Program-made: the position numbers and the translations under genes
Shown: positions 54,525 through 64,000 of the stretch, in pieces
Numbering within the stretch: the first letter of the stretch is position 1
How the letters are laid out: each line of letters opens with the position of its first letter
Origin: Ruegeria atlantica
GTDB lineage: Bacteria > Pseudomonadota > Alphaproteobacteria > Rhodobacterales > Rhodobacteraceae
Length of the DNA: 64,000 nt
Direction of reading: 5' to 3'
Assembly: GCF_013032455.1 (NCBI RefSeq)
Contig: NZ_WQCF01000003.1
Location: 124,001 to 188,000 of the forward strand
Notes under the pieces: model-generated
What the model saw: the letters and a program-made list of their open reading frames with translations, nothing else
Databases searched by the model: none
What the model was told of the DNA's origin: nothing

Positions 54525-55745
54525 ATGAGCAGGATTCTCTACGCTATCGCGCTGATCTGGGCGCTGACCGGTGCTGCATTCGCGCATGATTTCAGCGCAC
54601 TAGCACGCGTGTTGTCGGACCAAAGCCGTATCACAGATGACGGCCGCTCCGGCGTGCGGATTGAGCTTGGTCTAAGCCAGGGTGTGCCCTATCGGGTGTT
54701 CACGCTGCGCGATCCATATCGTATGGTGCTTGATTTCCAAGAAGTCGATTGGACCGGGTTGGAGGCTGACAGTTTCCTGCAAACCGATCGGATCAGCGGT
54801 GTGAAATTTGGGGCCTATGTGCCTGGCTGGTCCCGTATGGTGCTAGAGCTTGGCGCGCCCCTGGCCGTGGCAACGTCAGACCTGAGGGTGAATGAGGTTG
54901 ATGGGACAGCGCGACTGTCGCTTAGCTTGAGCGGCACAGATTTCGACACCTTTACCGCCAGCGCAGGCGCGCCCCGACAACCGGGTTGGGATTTGCCGGA
55001 ACCGGCGGTGACACCTGTTAGGCCAAGGAGAGACGGGGCTGGCCCGTTGCTGGTGATGCTGGACCCTGGTCATGGTGGTATCGACCCGGGTGCCGAGGCC
55101 GGGGGGACGGATGAAAAAACCCTGATGCTGACTTTCGCCCGCGAACTGCGCGAAGCGCTGCTGCGCGCGGGTGGTTATCAGGTGGTGATGACCCGGGTGG
55201 ACGACCATTTCGTCAGCCTCGAACGCCGGATTGCGCTTGCCCATCAGGCGGGGGCGGATGTGTTCATCTCGCTGCATGCGGATATTCTGTCTGAGGGTCG
55301 GGCACATGGTGCGGCGGTCTATACGCTAGCTGATGACGCCTCGGACGTGGCCAGCCACAAGCTGGCCGAGCGGCACGACAGGGGCGATCTGATCTCGGGC
55401 GTAGACCTAAGCGGTGCAGATGATCAGGTGGCCGACGTTCTGCTGGACATTGCGCGGCAGGAAACCAAGCCCCGCACCAATGCTCTGGCGCGGGCGATTG
55501 CTGATGGCATGACGCAGCAGGGTGGGCCTATGAACAACCGTCCAATCCGCATGGCATCTTTTTCAGTTCTAAAAGCAGCGGATATTCCGTCAGTTTTGAT
55601 TGAGCTTGGCTTCTTGTCCAGTTCCAGAGACCTGAAAAACATCAAAAATCCCGAGTGGCGTAAAGGGATGGCGCGCGGCATTCTGAGCGGGCTGGAGAAA
55701 TGGCGGCAGGAAGATCTGGTCAAACGGTCCCTGATTGGGCAGTGA
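54525..55745 (+). CDS. N-acetylmuramoyl-L-alanine amidase (AmiC-like)
   Basis: Exported amidase that splits septal peptidoglycan. The 406-residue protein has a signal peptide (to AHDFS), an AMIN domain (about 25-150) and an Amidase_3 domain with zinc ligands in DPGHGGIDPGAE and SLHADI and the Glu in LIELGFLSS. It directly precedes the PBP1A gene. Confidence 0.93.
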   Translation: MSRILYAIALIWALTGAAFAHDFSALARVLSDQSRITDDGRSGVRIELGLSQGVPYRVFTLRDPYRMVLDFQEVDWTGLEADSFLQTDRISGVKFGAYVPGWSRMVLELGAPLAVATSDLRVNEVDGTARLSLSLSGTDFDTFTASAGAPRQPGWDLPEPAVTPVRPRRDGAGPLLVMLDPGHGGIDPGAEAGGTDEKTLMLTFARELREALLRAGGYQVVMTRVDDHFVSLERRIALAHQAGADVFISLHADILSEGRAHGAAVYTLADDASDVASHKLAERHDRGDLISGVDLSGADDQVADVLLDIARQETKPRTNALARAIADGMTQQGGPMNNRPIRMASFSVLKAADIPSVLIELGFLSSSRDLKNIKNPEWRKGMARGILSGLEKWRQEDLVKRSLIGQ

Positions 55746-55840
55746 CCCTGCGGCGCAAACCGGCTAATATTGGCCATCGTGTTTTGACCCTGCGCCTGGG
55801 CGCCACTATATAGGCGGCAGCGCGAATAAAAGGCAGTAAC

Positions 55841-58327
55841 GTGATCCGTTTCATTCTTTCGTTTTTCGGGGCGATCTTCAGCCTCGTTACCTTGGGTATT
55901 TTCATGACTGCGCTGGTGATCGGTGCAGTCTTTTGGATGTACGGGCGCGACTTGCCCAGCCATGAATCGCTGGCGCAATACAAGCCGCCGACGATCAGCC
56001 GGATTTATTCCGGTAAGGGGCATTTGATCGACGAGTTCGCCCAAGAGCGACGCTTGTTCACTCCGTCCGAAGAAATTCCCGATCTGGTTAAGCAGGCGTT
56101 TATCTCGGCTGAAGACAAGAACTTTTACACCCATCAGGGCTATGACCCGCGCGGGATCATTGCCGCTGGTGTCGAGGCGGTGAAGTCCAAAGGTGAAAAC
56201 GTCCGAGGTGCCTCCACCATCACCCAGCAGGTGATGAAGAACTTCCTGCTGTCTGGTGATCGGCGCGCAGAACGCAAAATCAAAGAGATCATCCTAGCCA
56301 CCCGGCTTGAGGATACGTTGGACAAGGAACAGATCCTCGAACTTTACATGAACGAGATCTTCCTGGGTCAGAACTCTTATGGCGTGACCGCTGCGGCGCA
56401 GACCTATTTTAATAAGACGCTTCAAGAACTGGAGCCGCACGAAGCCGCCACTTTGGCAGCGATGCCCAAGGCACCGTCAGACTATCACCCGGTTCGCCAA
56501 AAAGATCGCTTGCTGGCGCGCCGCAATTACGTGCTGCGCGAGATGCAGCAGAACGGCTATATCGACCAAGCCACTTACGAGGCCGAGGTCAACATGCCGT
56601 TGCGCTCGGTCCAGAATGGCGATTTCGAAAGCTTCCGCACCGCACTGCCCCCACGTGACTATTTCACCGATGAAATCCGCCGCCAACTGAGCGAGGATTT
56701 CGGCGAGGGTGAGTTCTTTACCGGCGGCTTTACCGTGCGCGCTTCGGTCGATGAGGAAATGCAGGTTGAAGCGGCTAGGGCGCTGCGTACGGCCTTGCAG
56801 AAATACGATCGTTCACGCGGTAAATGGCGCGGCACGGGTGAGGTGATTCCCGAGGAAAAACTGGCCGATGAATCCCAGTGGCGCGAAGCGCTGGCGATCA
56901 TGGAAATCCCCCGCGACGTGGTGCTGCCGACGCAATGGTATCCAGCGGTGGTGCTGAACGTGGCGGATCAATCCCTCACCGTTGGCATCGAAGATGGTCC
57001 GGCGAATGGCACCGTTCCGCGCTCGGACATTCAATGGATGCAGGGCAATTTCCAAGACAATTTCAAACGCGGCGATGTCATTTTGGTGATGGCTGGTGAA
57101 GAAGGCCAATGGTCCGCCCGTCAGGTGCCCGAAGTGCAGGGCGGCTTTGTTGCTATGGACGTGAACTCGGGCCGTGTTCTGGCGATGCAGGGCGGGTTCT
57201 CGTATCAGGATTCGGTTTTCAACCGCGCCACGCAGGCGCAGCGCCAACCGGGTTCGAGCTTTAAACCCTTCGTCTACGCTGCCGCGCTGGACAGTGGTTA
57301 TAGCCCGGCCACCATCGTTGTGGACGCCCCGATTGAGGTGAACACGCCCCAAGGGTTGTGGCGTCCTAAGAACTCGTCGAACAAATTCTATGGCCCGACG
57401 CCGCTGCGTACCGGAATCGAACAGTCGCGGAACCTGATGACGATCCGTCTGGCGCAAGAGGTCACAATGCCGGTTGTCGCGGGCTATGCGGAACACTTCG
57501 GCGTCTATGACCGGATGGGTGCCTTCCTGGCGAATTCGTTGGGATCCGAGGAAACGACGCTTTACAAGATGGTAACCGCCTATGCGATGTTCGCCAACGG
57601 TGGAGAACGGCTTGAACCAACTCTGGTCGACCGTATTCAGGACCGCTTCGGAAAGACGATCTATCGCCACGACGATCGGCAGTGTCTGGATTGTAACTCG
57701 GCCTGGCTGGAGCCGGACGAATCTCCGACCATCGAAACCAACCGCTCGCAGGTCATGGACGCGATTACCGCGTATCAGTTGACCTCAATGATGAAGGGCG
57801 TTGTGGACCGGGGTACGGCTTCGGCCCATGTGAACCTGCCGGTACCAACAGCGGGCAAGACCGGTACGACCAACGAATCCAAGGACGCGTGGTTCATCGG
57901 CTTTACGTCAAATATCGTGGCGGGTTGCTATATTGGTTATGATCGCCCGCGTCCGATGGGGCGAGGGGCTTACGGTGGCACCATGTGCGGCCCGGTCTTC
58001 CAGAGTTTCATGGAAAAAGCCGTCGAGAAATATGGCGGTGGTCCGTTTGAGGTGCCCGAGGGAGGCCACTTTATCAAGATCGACCGCTTTAGCGGCGCGC
58101 GCCTTCCTGCGGATGCGACCGGCGACTATGTCGTGGCCGAATACTTCCGCGATGGTGTCGATGGCTTTATCGACCGCGTCTATGACGGGGGCTTTGCCAT
58201 GGGATCAGACCTACCGCTGTTTGAAGAGGCCAGCTCGGGCCGTCAGGTGACAACCTCGACCGGCGACACCATCACTGTTGGCCCCAATGCCAGCCAGGGT
58301 GATCTACAGGGCGGCGGCCTTTACTGA
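55841..58327 (+). CDS. mrcA: Penicillin-binding protein 1A
   Basis: Bifunctional class A enzyme for glycan polymerisation and crosslinking. The 828-residue protein has one membrane segment near the N-terminus, a GT51 domain with the catalytic Glu in ISAEDKNFYTHQG, an insertion about 260-380, and a transpeptidase domain with Ser in GSSFKP, SRN and KTGTTNES. It starts at GTG 55841. Typical PBP1A order after the amidase. A hairpin follows. Confidence 0.94.
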   Translation: MIRFILSFFGAIFSLVTLGIFMTALVIGAVFWMYGRDLPSHESLAQYKPPTISRIYSGKGHLIDEFAQERRLFTPSEEIPDLVKQAFISAEDKNFYTHQGYDPRGIIAAGVEAVKSKGENVRGASTITQQVMKNFLLSGDRRAERKIKEIILATRLEDTLDKEQILELYMNEIFLGQNSYGVTAAAQTYFNKTLQELEPHEAATLAAMPKAPSDYHPVRQKDRLLARRNYVLREMQQNGYIDQATYEAEVNMPLRSVQNGDFESFRTALPPRDYFTDEIRRQLSEDFGEGEFFTGGFTVRASVDEEMQVEAARALRTALQKYDRSRGKWRGTGEVIPEEKLADESQWREALAIMEIPRDVVLPTQWYPAVVLNVADQSLTVGIEDGPANGTVPRSDIQWMQGNFQDNFKRGDVILVMAGEEGQWSARQVPEVQGGFVAMDVNSGRVLAMQGGFSYQDSVFNRATQAQRQPGSSFKPFVYAAALDSGYSPATIVVDAPIEVNTPQGLWRPKNSSNKFYGPTPLRTGIEQSRNLMTIRLAQEVTMPVVAGYAEHFGVYDRMGAFLANSLGSEETTLYKMVTAYAMFANGGERLEPTLVDRIQDRFGKTIYRHDDRQCLDCNSAWLEPDESPTIETNRSQVMDAITAYQLTSMMKGVVDRGTASAHVNLPVPTAGKTGTTNESKDAWFIGFTSNIVAGCYIGYDRPRPMGRGAYGGTMCGPVFQSFMEKAVEKYGGGPFEVPEGGHFIKIDRFSGARLPADATGDYVVAEYFRDGVDGFIDRVYDGGFAMGSDLPLFEEASSGRQVTTSTGDTITVGPNASQGDLQGGGLY

Positions 58328-58339
58328 CAACTGATATGT

Positions 58340-58371
58340 TTCGGGGCTTCGCTGTCTTGTGGTGCCCCGAA
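58340..58371 (+). terminator. Probable terminator after the PBP1A gene
   Basis: TTCGGGGC and GCCCCGAA form an 8 bp stem after the stop codon; the T-run after it is weak (CCTCTTGCT), so efficiency is doubtful. Confidence 0.6.
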
Positions 58372-58417
58372 CCTCTTGCTATCACGCAGGCCTGATTGAG
58401 CAAGTTGGGACAAGACC

Positions 58418-59545
58418 ATGCGCGCCGAAACCCAGAATACCGTGGCGGAAATCGAAAAGTCGCTGGAGCTGCTGGCGCAGCGTATGGACTATGAAACCGC
58501 CCCTCATCGCCTTGAGGAATTCAACGCGCGTGTCGAGGATCCCAACCTGTGGGACAACCCCGAGAACGCCCAAAAACTGATGCGTGAGCGTCAGATGCTG
58601 GTTGACGCGATTGAGACCTACGAGTCCATCAAGACCGATCTGAACGACAATATCGAACTGATCGAACTGGGTGAGATGGAAGAGGATGAAGAGGTCGTCA
58701 GCGACGCCGAAGATGCCATCAAAAAGCTGAAATCCAAAGCCGCCAAGAAAGAACTTGAGGCGCTGCTGGATGGCGAGGCCGATGGCAACGACACCTTCCT
58801 TGAAATCAACTCGGGCGCGGGTGGTACCGAAAGCTGCGACTGGGCCTCGATGCTGGCGCGGATGTATGTCCGTTGGGCCGAGAAAAAGGGCTATACCGTC
58901 GAGCTGCAGTCAGAGACCGCGGGCGAAGAGGCGGGGATCAAATCCGCCGCTTACAAGATTTCCGGTCACAATGCCTATGGCTGGTTGAAATCGGAAAGCG
59001 GCGTGCACCGCTTGGTGCGAATCTCACCCTATGACTCGGCGGCCAAGCGGCATACCTCGTTCAGCTCGGTCTGGGTTTATCCCGTGGTTGACGACAATAT
59101 CGAGATCGAGGTGAACCCCTCGGAAATCCGCATCGACACCTATCGGTCTTCGGGGGCGGGTGGTCAGCACGTGAACACTACGGACTCGGCGGTGCGGATC
59201 ACGCATATTCCGACCGGGATTGTTGTGACGTCCTCCGAGAAATCGCAGCACCAGAACCGTGACATTGCCATGAAGGCGCTAAAGTCGCGCCTGTACCAGC
59301 AAGAGCTGGATCGCCGTAATGCCGACATCAACGCCGCGCATGAGGCTAAGGGCGATGCGGGATGGGGCAACCAGATTCGGTCATACGTGTTGCAGCCCTA
59401 TCAGATGGTCAAGGATTTGCGTACCAACCACGAGACCTCAGACACCAAAGGGGTGCTGGATGGTGATCTGGATGGCTTCATGGCGGCAACGCTGGCCTTG
59501 AACGTGGCGGGCAAAAGCCGGTCCGAGGCGCAGGGTGACAGCTAA
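58418..59545 (+). CDS. prfB: Peptide chain release factor 2
   Basis: Recognises UGA and UAA stop codons and hydrolyses the peptide from tRNA through GGQ ([15 protein letters not shown]). The 375-residue protein reads through in one frame from ATG 58418, so there is no programmed +1 frameshift as in E. coli. The codon-recognition tripeptide is SPY (RISPYDS) instead of SPF. Confidence 0.95.
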   Translation: MRAETQNTVAEIEKSLELLAQRMDYETAPHRLEEFNARVEDPNLWDNPENAQKLMRERQMLVDAIETYESIKTDLNDNIELIELGEMEEDEEVVSDAEDAIKKLKSKAAKKELEALLDGEADGNDTFLEINSGAGGTESCDWASMLARMYVRWAEKKGYTVELQSETAGEEAGIKSAAYKISGHNAYGWLKSESGVHRLVRISPYDSAAKRHTSFSSVWVYPVVDDNIEIEVNPSEIRIDTYRSSGAGGQHVNTTDSAVRITHIPTGIVVTSSEKSQHQNRDIAMKALKSRLYQQELDRRNADINAAHEAKGDAGWGNQIRSYVLQPYQMVKDLRTNHETSDTKGVLDGDLDGFMAATLALNVAGKSRSEAQGDS

Positions 59546-59569
59546 CTGCAGACCTGCGGGATACACGTG

Positions 59570-60244
59570 ATGAGCATGATCAAAGGCCACTGGCAACTGA
59601 TCGTGATTGTTACGCTGGTGTTTGCGCTCTGGCATACGCCGGTCGTGCTTCCGCTGAAAATCCTTGTCGTCTTCCTGCACGAGCTTTCGCACGCGATTGT
59701 GGTTGTCGTAACTGGCGGATCGGTGGAAAGTTTCTCCATTTCACCACGTCAGGGTGGACTTGTAACTGCCCGAGGAGGCAATCGCTTTCTGAGCCTGTCG
59801 GCGGGTTACCTCGGATCATTGGCACTAGGCATGGGGCTCTTGTTTATTGCGCTGCGTACGCATTGGGATCGGGCGTTGCTGGGTGGCTTCGGCGGGGTCA
59901 TGCTGTTGGTGACCCTACTTTACGTCCGCGAGCCATTTGCGATGCTGTTCTGTGGTATTGTCGGTGCCGGGATGCTCGCCATGGCGTGGTATCTAAGTCG
60001 ACCGCTATGCGATCTGTTTCTGCGGATCATGGGGCTGACCAGCATGATCTATGTTCCCTATGATATTTTTGACGACACGATCCGCCGTGCGGGCATACGT
60101 TCGGATGCGTATATGTTGGCCGAGGAATTCGGTGGCACAACCATGCTGTGGGGTGGTGTGTGGCTTGTCATCAGCCTCTTGTCGATCCTTCTGTGCCTGA
60201 AATACTTCCTTGGGCGCGACAGCAACTTGAGCTTTGGCCAGTAA
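59570..60244 (+). CDS. M50B-type membrane metallopeptidase-like protein
   Basis: A 224-residue, mostly membrane protein with HELSH (FLHELSHAIVV) in an early helix, the motif of site-2-protease type M50 peptidases. GTG 59567 or ATG 59576 are alternative starts. The partner aspartate motif is unclear, so activity is uncertain. It lies just after prfB. Confidence 0.8.
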   Translation: MSMIKGHWQLIVIVTLVFALWHTPVVLPLKILVVFLHELSHAIVVVVTGGSVESFSISPRQGGLVTARGGNRFLSLSAGYLGSLALGMGLLFIALRTHWDRALLGGFGGVMLLVTLLYVREPFAMLFCGIVGAGMLAMAWYLSRPLCDLFLRIMGLTSMIYVPYDIFDDTIRRAGIRSDAYMLAEEFGGTTMLWGGVWLVISLLSILLCLKYFLGRDSNLSFGQ

Positions 60245-60349
60245 ACCTGTTGATCGCCAGTGGCCTTTACCAAAAGATGTATTCAAACAATGGGTTTAAA
60301 TGGAGAAGTGCCCCGGCTAGGCTGATCCCCGAGGAGGCACGAGCCGGGA

Positions 60350-61744
60350 ATGGATCTGAGCCAAACGACTGCAATCGACTTGTTGAACGCGATCGCCGCA
60401 GGGCGGTTGTCAGCTGAAGAGTTGATGCAAGCGACCTTGGAGCGGATAGCTTCTGTCAACGGGTCGGCAAACGCCATCGTTGCCCTACGCGATCCAGATG
60501 ATCTGCTGGCCGAGGCACGGGCACTGGATGCCGGACCGAACCGGGGGCCTCTGCATGGGCTGCCCATTGCGGTGAAGGATCTGATCAATGTTGCCGGGGT
60601 CGTGTCCTCTCAGGGTTCGCCCATTTTTAAGGATCATGTGCCGCAGAACGATGACCTGATTGCCGCGCGGATGCGGGCGGCGGGGGCGATCCTGATCGGC
60701 AAGACCAATGTGCCGGAGTTCGGGTTGGGCTCTCATACCTTCAACCCGGTCTATGGGGCGACGCGCAACCCCTATAACTCGGCGCGGACCTGTGGTGGGT
60801 CGTCAGGCGGTGCGGCTGTTGCGCTGGCGACTGGGATGGTCGCCTTGGCGGACGGCTCCGACATGATGGGCAGCCTGCGTAATCCGGCAGCCTGGAACAA
60901 TGTTTATGGGTTTCGGCCAAGTTGGGGACGTGTGCCCTCGGAGCCTGAAGGGGATGGGTTCTTGCATCAATTGTCTACACTTGGACCGATGGCGCGCAGC
61001 CCACAGGACATGGGCCTGTTGCTGGATGTGATTTCGGGGCCAGATCCTCGGCAACCTTACGAAGTTGCCAGTCCGGAGGTGTCGCCTGTGCTAGCGGCTG
61101 ATATGCGTGGAATGCGGATTGGATGGCTGGATGATTGGGGTGGGGCTTACCCTTTTGAGCATGGCATCCGGGATTTGTGCCGCAATGCGTTGTCCGTGTT
61201 CGACCAATTGGGGGCTGAGGTTGTCCCCTTACCTCCACCTTTCGAGGCCGAAGAAATTTGGGACAGTTGGATTACCTTAAGGTCTTGGAGCGTTGCGGCA
61301 GGTCTGGCCCCGTTGGCCGAACATCGCGCGTCGTTGAAGGATACCGCGCTGTGGGAGTTGGACCGAGGGTTGGCGATGACCGCGATGCAGGTGCACCGGG
61401 CCAGTGTTGTTCGGACGGCGTGGTTCAGACGCGCGGCCGAATTGTTGCGCGATTTCGACGCCTTGGTTTTGCCGTCAGCGCAGGTGTGGCCGTTTGAGAT
61501 AGAAACGCCGTACCCGACAGAGATTGCAGGGAAAAGTATGGATACATACCATCGCTGGATGGAGGTGATGGTGCCGGTCAGCCTGATCGGATTGCCTTGT
61601 CTGTCGGTCCCTGTAGGATTTGGTGCAGATGGTCTGCCGATGGGAATGCAACTATTTGGCGCGCGTGGGGCCGATGCTCAAATCCTGTCGATTGGCGAGG
61701 CCTATCACTTGGCCACGAGGTGGCCGCAAAAACGACCGGCTTGA
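60350..61744 (+). CDS. Amidase-signature family amidase
   Basis: Amide hydrolase of 464 residues with the Ser-cisSer-Lys set: Lys in [23 protein letters not shown] and the nucleophile Ser in [17 protein letters not shown]. It is not part of a gatCAB operon, so it is probably a catabolic amidase; substrate unknown. A GAGGAGG site lies 14 bp before the ATG. Confidence 0.9.
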   Translation: MDLSQTTAIDLLNAIAAGRLSAEELMQATLERIASVNGSANAIVALRDPDDLLAEARALDAGPNRGPLHGLPIAVKDLINVAGVVSSQGSPIFKDHVPQNDDLIAARMRAAGAILIGKTNVPEFGLGSHTFNPVYGATRNPYNSARTCGGSSGGAAVALATGMVALADGSDMMGSLRNPAAWNNVYGFRPSWGRVPSEPEGDGFLHQLSTLGPMARSPQDMGLLLDVISGPDPRQPYEVASPEVSPVLAADMRGMRIGWLDDWGGAYPFEHGIRDLCRNALSVFDQLGAEVVPLPPPFEAEEIWDSWITLRSWSVAAGLAPLAEHRASLKDTALWELDRGLAMTAMQVHRASVVRTAWFRRAAELLRDFDALVLPSAQVWPFEIETPYPTEIAGKSMDTYHRWMEVMVPVSLIGLPCLSVPVGFGADGLPMGMQLFGARGADAQILSIGEAYHLATRWPQKRPA

Positions 61745-61772
61745 ACAAGGTCGGCAAGGGAGGAAAGACACT

Positions 61773-62561
61773 ATGGACAAGCCATTTGGTGTTCCAGGCA
61801 TGGGACCGGTAAATATGGGGATGCTAAGCGAGGCTCTGCGCCGTGCTTGGGCCGACTTTCGCCGAGCGCCTGTATTTGGCCTGCTGTTTGCGGGGTTTTA
61901 TGTGCTGGCCGGTTGGGCGATTGCATGGGTGACTGTCCAGACGGGCACATCATATTGGCTGGTGCTTGCGGCGATTGGGTTTCCGTTGCTCGGGCCCTTC
62001 GCGGCTGTAGGGATGTATGAGGTCTCGCATCGGCTTGAGCAGGGAGAGCCGTTGGATTTCAAGTCGATATTCGGCGTTGTCATACAGCAGGGACGGCGTC
62101 AATTACCATCAATCTGTGCAATCATCGTGGTGATGTTTCTATTCTGGTTCTTTCTGGGCCATATGATTTTTGCGTTGTTCATGGGGCTGTCGACCATGAC
62201 CAATGTATCCACGTCATTAGAGGTTTACATGACCTCCAACGGGTTGACGATGCTGGCGGTGGGAACTGTCGTAGGCGCTGTATTCGCCACGGTATTATAT
62301 ATGATTACGGTGCTTTCGATCCCAATGCTGCTGGATCGAGAATTGGATTTCGTGACCGCCATGATCGCCAGTTTTGGCTATGTCCGCGACCATCTGGTTG
62401 TAATGCTAGCGTGGGGTGCCTTCATCGCAATTCTGACTTTTGTGGCCATGATCCCGTGGTTTTTGGGGTTGTTCGTAGTGCTGCCTCTGCTTGGGCACGC
62501 AAGTTGGCATCTCTACCGTCTGATCACTCAGGCACCAACGGAGAGCGTAGTTCAGCCTTAG
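61773..62561 (+). CDS. DUF2189 membrane protein
   Basis: A 262-residue integral membrane protein with about six helices, DUF2189 pattern ([23 protein letters not shown] at the start, [14 protein letters not shown] at the end). Function unknown. An AGGAAAG site precedes ATG 61773. Convergent to the XRE gene with a 4 bp overlap. Confidence 0.82.
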   Translation: MDKPFGVPGMGPVNMGMLSEALRRAWADFRRAPVFGLLFAGFYVLAGWAIAWVTVQTGTSYWLVLAAIGFPLLGPFAAVGMYEVSHRLEQGEPLDFKSIFGVVIQQGRRQLPSICAIIVVMFLFWFFLGHMIFALFMGLSTMTNVSTSLEVYMTSNGLTMLAVGTVVGAVFATVLYMITVLSIPMLLDRELDFVTAMIASFGYVRDHLVVMLAWGAFIAILTFVAMIPWFLGLFVVLPLLGHASWHLYRLITQAPTESVVQP

Positions 62562-63310
62562 CCAACAGTCTGCGGTGCCGGTCGTTCTGACCGGCGAGCC
62601 GTACGCGCAGCGGCCAGAATGGCCGATGGATTTTCGCCCAGATGCCGCAACAAAATCCGACGCGTCGTTGTCGCACTGGCCGTCGTTTTGGACAGGCAGA
62701 TCGCGACTCCACGCCAGCGGTCGGAGTGGTCTTCGGACCCGCGCGTCACTAGGTAAATCCGGCTGTTTTGAGAGGCCCGGCTGGACATCAGAATATAAAT
62801 CTGTCGCCCCGCGCAAGCGGCGATGCCTTGAACCTCGCGATCAGTGGGGGCAGCACCCGGCATGCCGGGGCGAGGTTCATATCCTCGGACCAGAGTGCAT
62901 TGCGGCAATCGGCGTGCGTGGAACAACCGATGCCGAGAAGGCCGAGGTTCGTCCAACTCGGTTTCAGTGGCATAGTAGAAGCCGGCGGGAAACAGGTTCT
63001 CGGTCAAGGTTGAGGGGCCGGACCCCAGAAAATCAGTCAGGGCCGAAGCTGCCGGATGTGTTGGCAGGTGGTCGATTTCATCCAATGGTCGCAACAGTAT
63101 GCGGGCATCGACTTCGAAAAATCGGCATATGCGGTCCAGCACATCAGGGCGGGGAAAGCTTTCTCCACCCAGATATCTGTTAAACTGTGTTCGGTTGACA
63201 CCGAGTTGGCGACAAAGCTCTGAAACCGAGGAATATTGCTGAGACAGGCGCCTGAGGTTGGCACCGAACATCCTACGCAATTCGTCCGGGTTACGGATGT
63301 CTTTGGTCAT
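62558..63310 (-). CDS. XRE-family transcriptional regulator
   Basis: A 250-residue protein with an N-terminal helix-turn-helix ([34 protein letters not shown]) and an uncharacterised C-terminal part likely to sense a ligand. ATG at 63308-63310; the frame is open to 63346. A hyphenated dyad lies 28 bp upstream of the start, suggesting self-regulation. Confidence 0.82.
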   Translation of the reverse strand: MTKDIRNPDELRRMFGANLRRLSQQYSSVSELCRQLGVNRTQFNRYLGGESFPRPDVLDRICRFFEVDARILLRPLDEIDHLPTHPAASALTDFLGSGPSTLTENLFPAGFYYATETELDEPRPSRHRLFHARRLPQCTLVRGYEPRPGMPGAAPTDREVQGIAACAGRQIYILMSSRASQNSRIYLVTRGSEDHSDRWRGVAICLSKTTASATTTRRILLRHLGENPSAILAAARTARRSERPAPQTVG

Positions 63311-63337
63311 TGGCGTCCCAGGTTCCAGCAACTCGTT

Positions 63338-63384
63338 TTGATACACGTATTGTCTTCGACCAATTGGCCGAGACTACGTATCAA
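63338..63384 (-). promoter_or_regulatory. Hyphenated dyad upstream of the XRE gene
   Basis: TTGATAC (63338-63344) and GTATCAA (63378-63384) are outer arms; inside, GTCTTCG and CGAGAC flank a CCAATTGG centre. Its place just upstream of the start codon fits an operator. Confidence 0.5.
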
Positions 63385-63564
63385 ACGTATAGATAACACA
63401 AACGAGCGCATCCCAACGCCGCGTCGTACCTCAGAGGCTAACGTTCAATGCCACAAACGCAATAGGGTTTATTTTAATTTGCATGATCTTTTCGGCGATA
63501 TAGTGCCGATGATGATCACATCGACCAAACCCGCCATGAAGATTGAATTCGAATGGTCGAAATT

Positions 63565-63600
63565 CCCCCACCCTAATCGGCGGTCCGAAGAGGGTGGGGG
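63565..63600 (-). terminator. Probable terminator of ilvN/ilvH
   Basis: CCCCCACCCT and AGGGTGGGGG form a perfect stem 7 bp beyond the stop codon; on the minus strand AATTTC follows, so the T-run is poor. Confidence 0.7.
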
Positions 63601-63606
63601 CGCTAA

Positions 63607-64000
63607 TTACTCTCCGCGCAGCAGGGCAGCTACACCGGTACGGGCCACTTCAACCAGACCAAGCGGACGCATCAGATCGGCGAAGGCGTCGATCTTGTCG
63701 GGCGCGCCGGTGATTTCGAAGATGAAGGAGTTCAGGGTGCTGTCCACCACATTAGCACGGAAGATATCGGCCAAACGCAGCGCCTCGACCCGTTTATCGC
63801 CTTCGCCAACGACCTTGATGATCGCCAGTTCGCGCTCGACTGCATCGCCTTCGACGGTCAGATCGTGCACATCGTGAACTGTAACGATACGACCCAACTG
63901 CGCCTTGATCTGTTCGATCACCTGCGGTGTACCGGTTGTAACGATGGTGATGCGGCTGAGATGGCCGGTATGGTCAACTTCGGCCACGGTCAGGCTTTCG
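63607..64000 (-). CDS. ilvN: Acetolactate synthase small subunit (partial, 5' end beyond window)
   Basis: Regulatory subunit of acetolactate synthase for branched-chain amino acids. The visible part, beginning with SLTVAEVDHTGHLSRITIV, lacks the N-terminal half of the ACT domain, which must lie to the right. The C-terminal domain (NSFIFEITGAPDKIDAFADLMRPLG) is complete and ends RTGVAALLRGE. Could equally be named ilvH. Confidence 0.94.
   Translation of the reverse strand, partial: ESLTVAEVDHTGHLSRITIVTTGTPQVIEQIKAQLGRIVTVHDVHDLTVEGDAVERELAIIKVVGEGDKRVEALRLADIFRANVVDSTLNSFIFEITGAPDKIDAFADLMRPLGLVEVARTGVAALLRGE

Noticed and set aside
58418..58600. Programmed frameshift in prfB
   Set aside because: The gene is open in one frame from its ATG; no in-frame early TGA.
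1..64000. tRNA, rRNA, CRISPR arrays or insertion sequences
   Set aside because: No cloverleaf-like segment, no rRNA core, no regularly spaced repeats and no transposase motifs were seen by eye; a tRNAscan or repeat search could still find something.

Overview
The window is a chromosomal segment of an alphaproteobacterium, most likely a Roseobacter-group member of the Rhodobacterales (Ruegeria-like). Evidence: a complete RcGTA-type gene transfer agent cluster, a single-enzyme 5-aminolevulinate synthase (hemA) with an FNR-type site, a pyruvate dehydrogenase E1-beta carrying its own lipoyl domain, a bactofilin/M23 peptidase pair, and the high G+C of most coding DNA. No rRNA, tRNA, CRISPR array, integrase or transposase was recognised.

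Layout. 1-5.5 kb: fatty-acid synthesis and envelope genes (end of fabD, fabG, acpP, GNAT acetyltransferase, a HisA-like paralogue, fabF, mltG), closed by a bidirectional terminator against a convergent DEAD-box helicase. 6.7-22.3 kb: a gene transfer agent cluster in canonical order (g1 to g15), preceded by a strong-looking promoter, a direct repeat and a factor-independent-terminator-like hairpin. A small exported luciferase-domain (DUF5519-like) gene of lower G+C sits between the large terminase and the portal. 22.3-28.4 kb: DksA/TraR zinc-finger protein, cysE, the pdhA-pdhB-pdhC operon, a DUF3144 gene and ftsB-like gene. 28.7-36.2 kb: pgk, two overlapping cyclophilins, aquaporin, MtfA-like peptidase, bactofilin plus M23 peptidase, a ferritin-like DUF455 protein and a Bcp peroxiredoxin. 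36.2-44.9 kb: AsmA-like giant protein, queA, an MFS transporter, DUF924, a membrane coiled-coil protein and lpd. 45-54.5 kb: M20 dipeptidase, hemA, RodZ-like protein, ispG, a lipoprotein, dsbA with an M48 protease/TPR protein, and an aminotransferase. 54.5-64 kb: amidase, PBP1A, prfB, M50-type membrane protein, amidase-signature enzyme, DUF2189 membrane protein, an XRE regulator and ilvN/ilvH (cut by the window end).

How it fits together. Much of the window is cell-envelope work (MltG, M23, AmiC-like amidase, PBP1A, bactofilin, RodZ, FtsB, AsmA) alongside central carbon metabolism. Two regulatory signals stand out. A near-identical palindrome (TAGTTTA-N4-TAAACTA) lies just upstream of both pdhA and the distant lpd, which together encode all pyruvate dehydrogenase subunits, so the two loci probably form one regulon. 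A perfect FNR-type site lies about 40 bp upstream of the inferred hemA start site. The least expected content is the HisA paralogue with altered active-site motifs and the cargo gene inside the gene transfer agent cluster. I found no wholly new multi-gene system; the findings below are local novelties.
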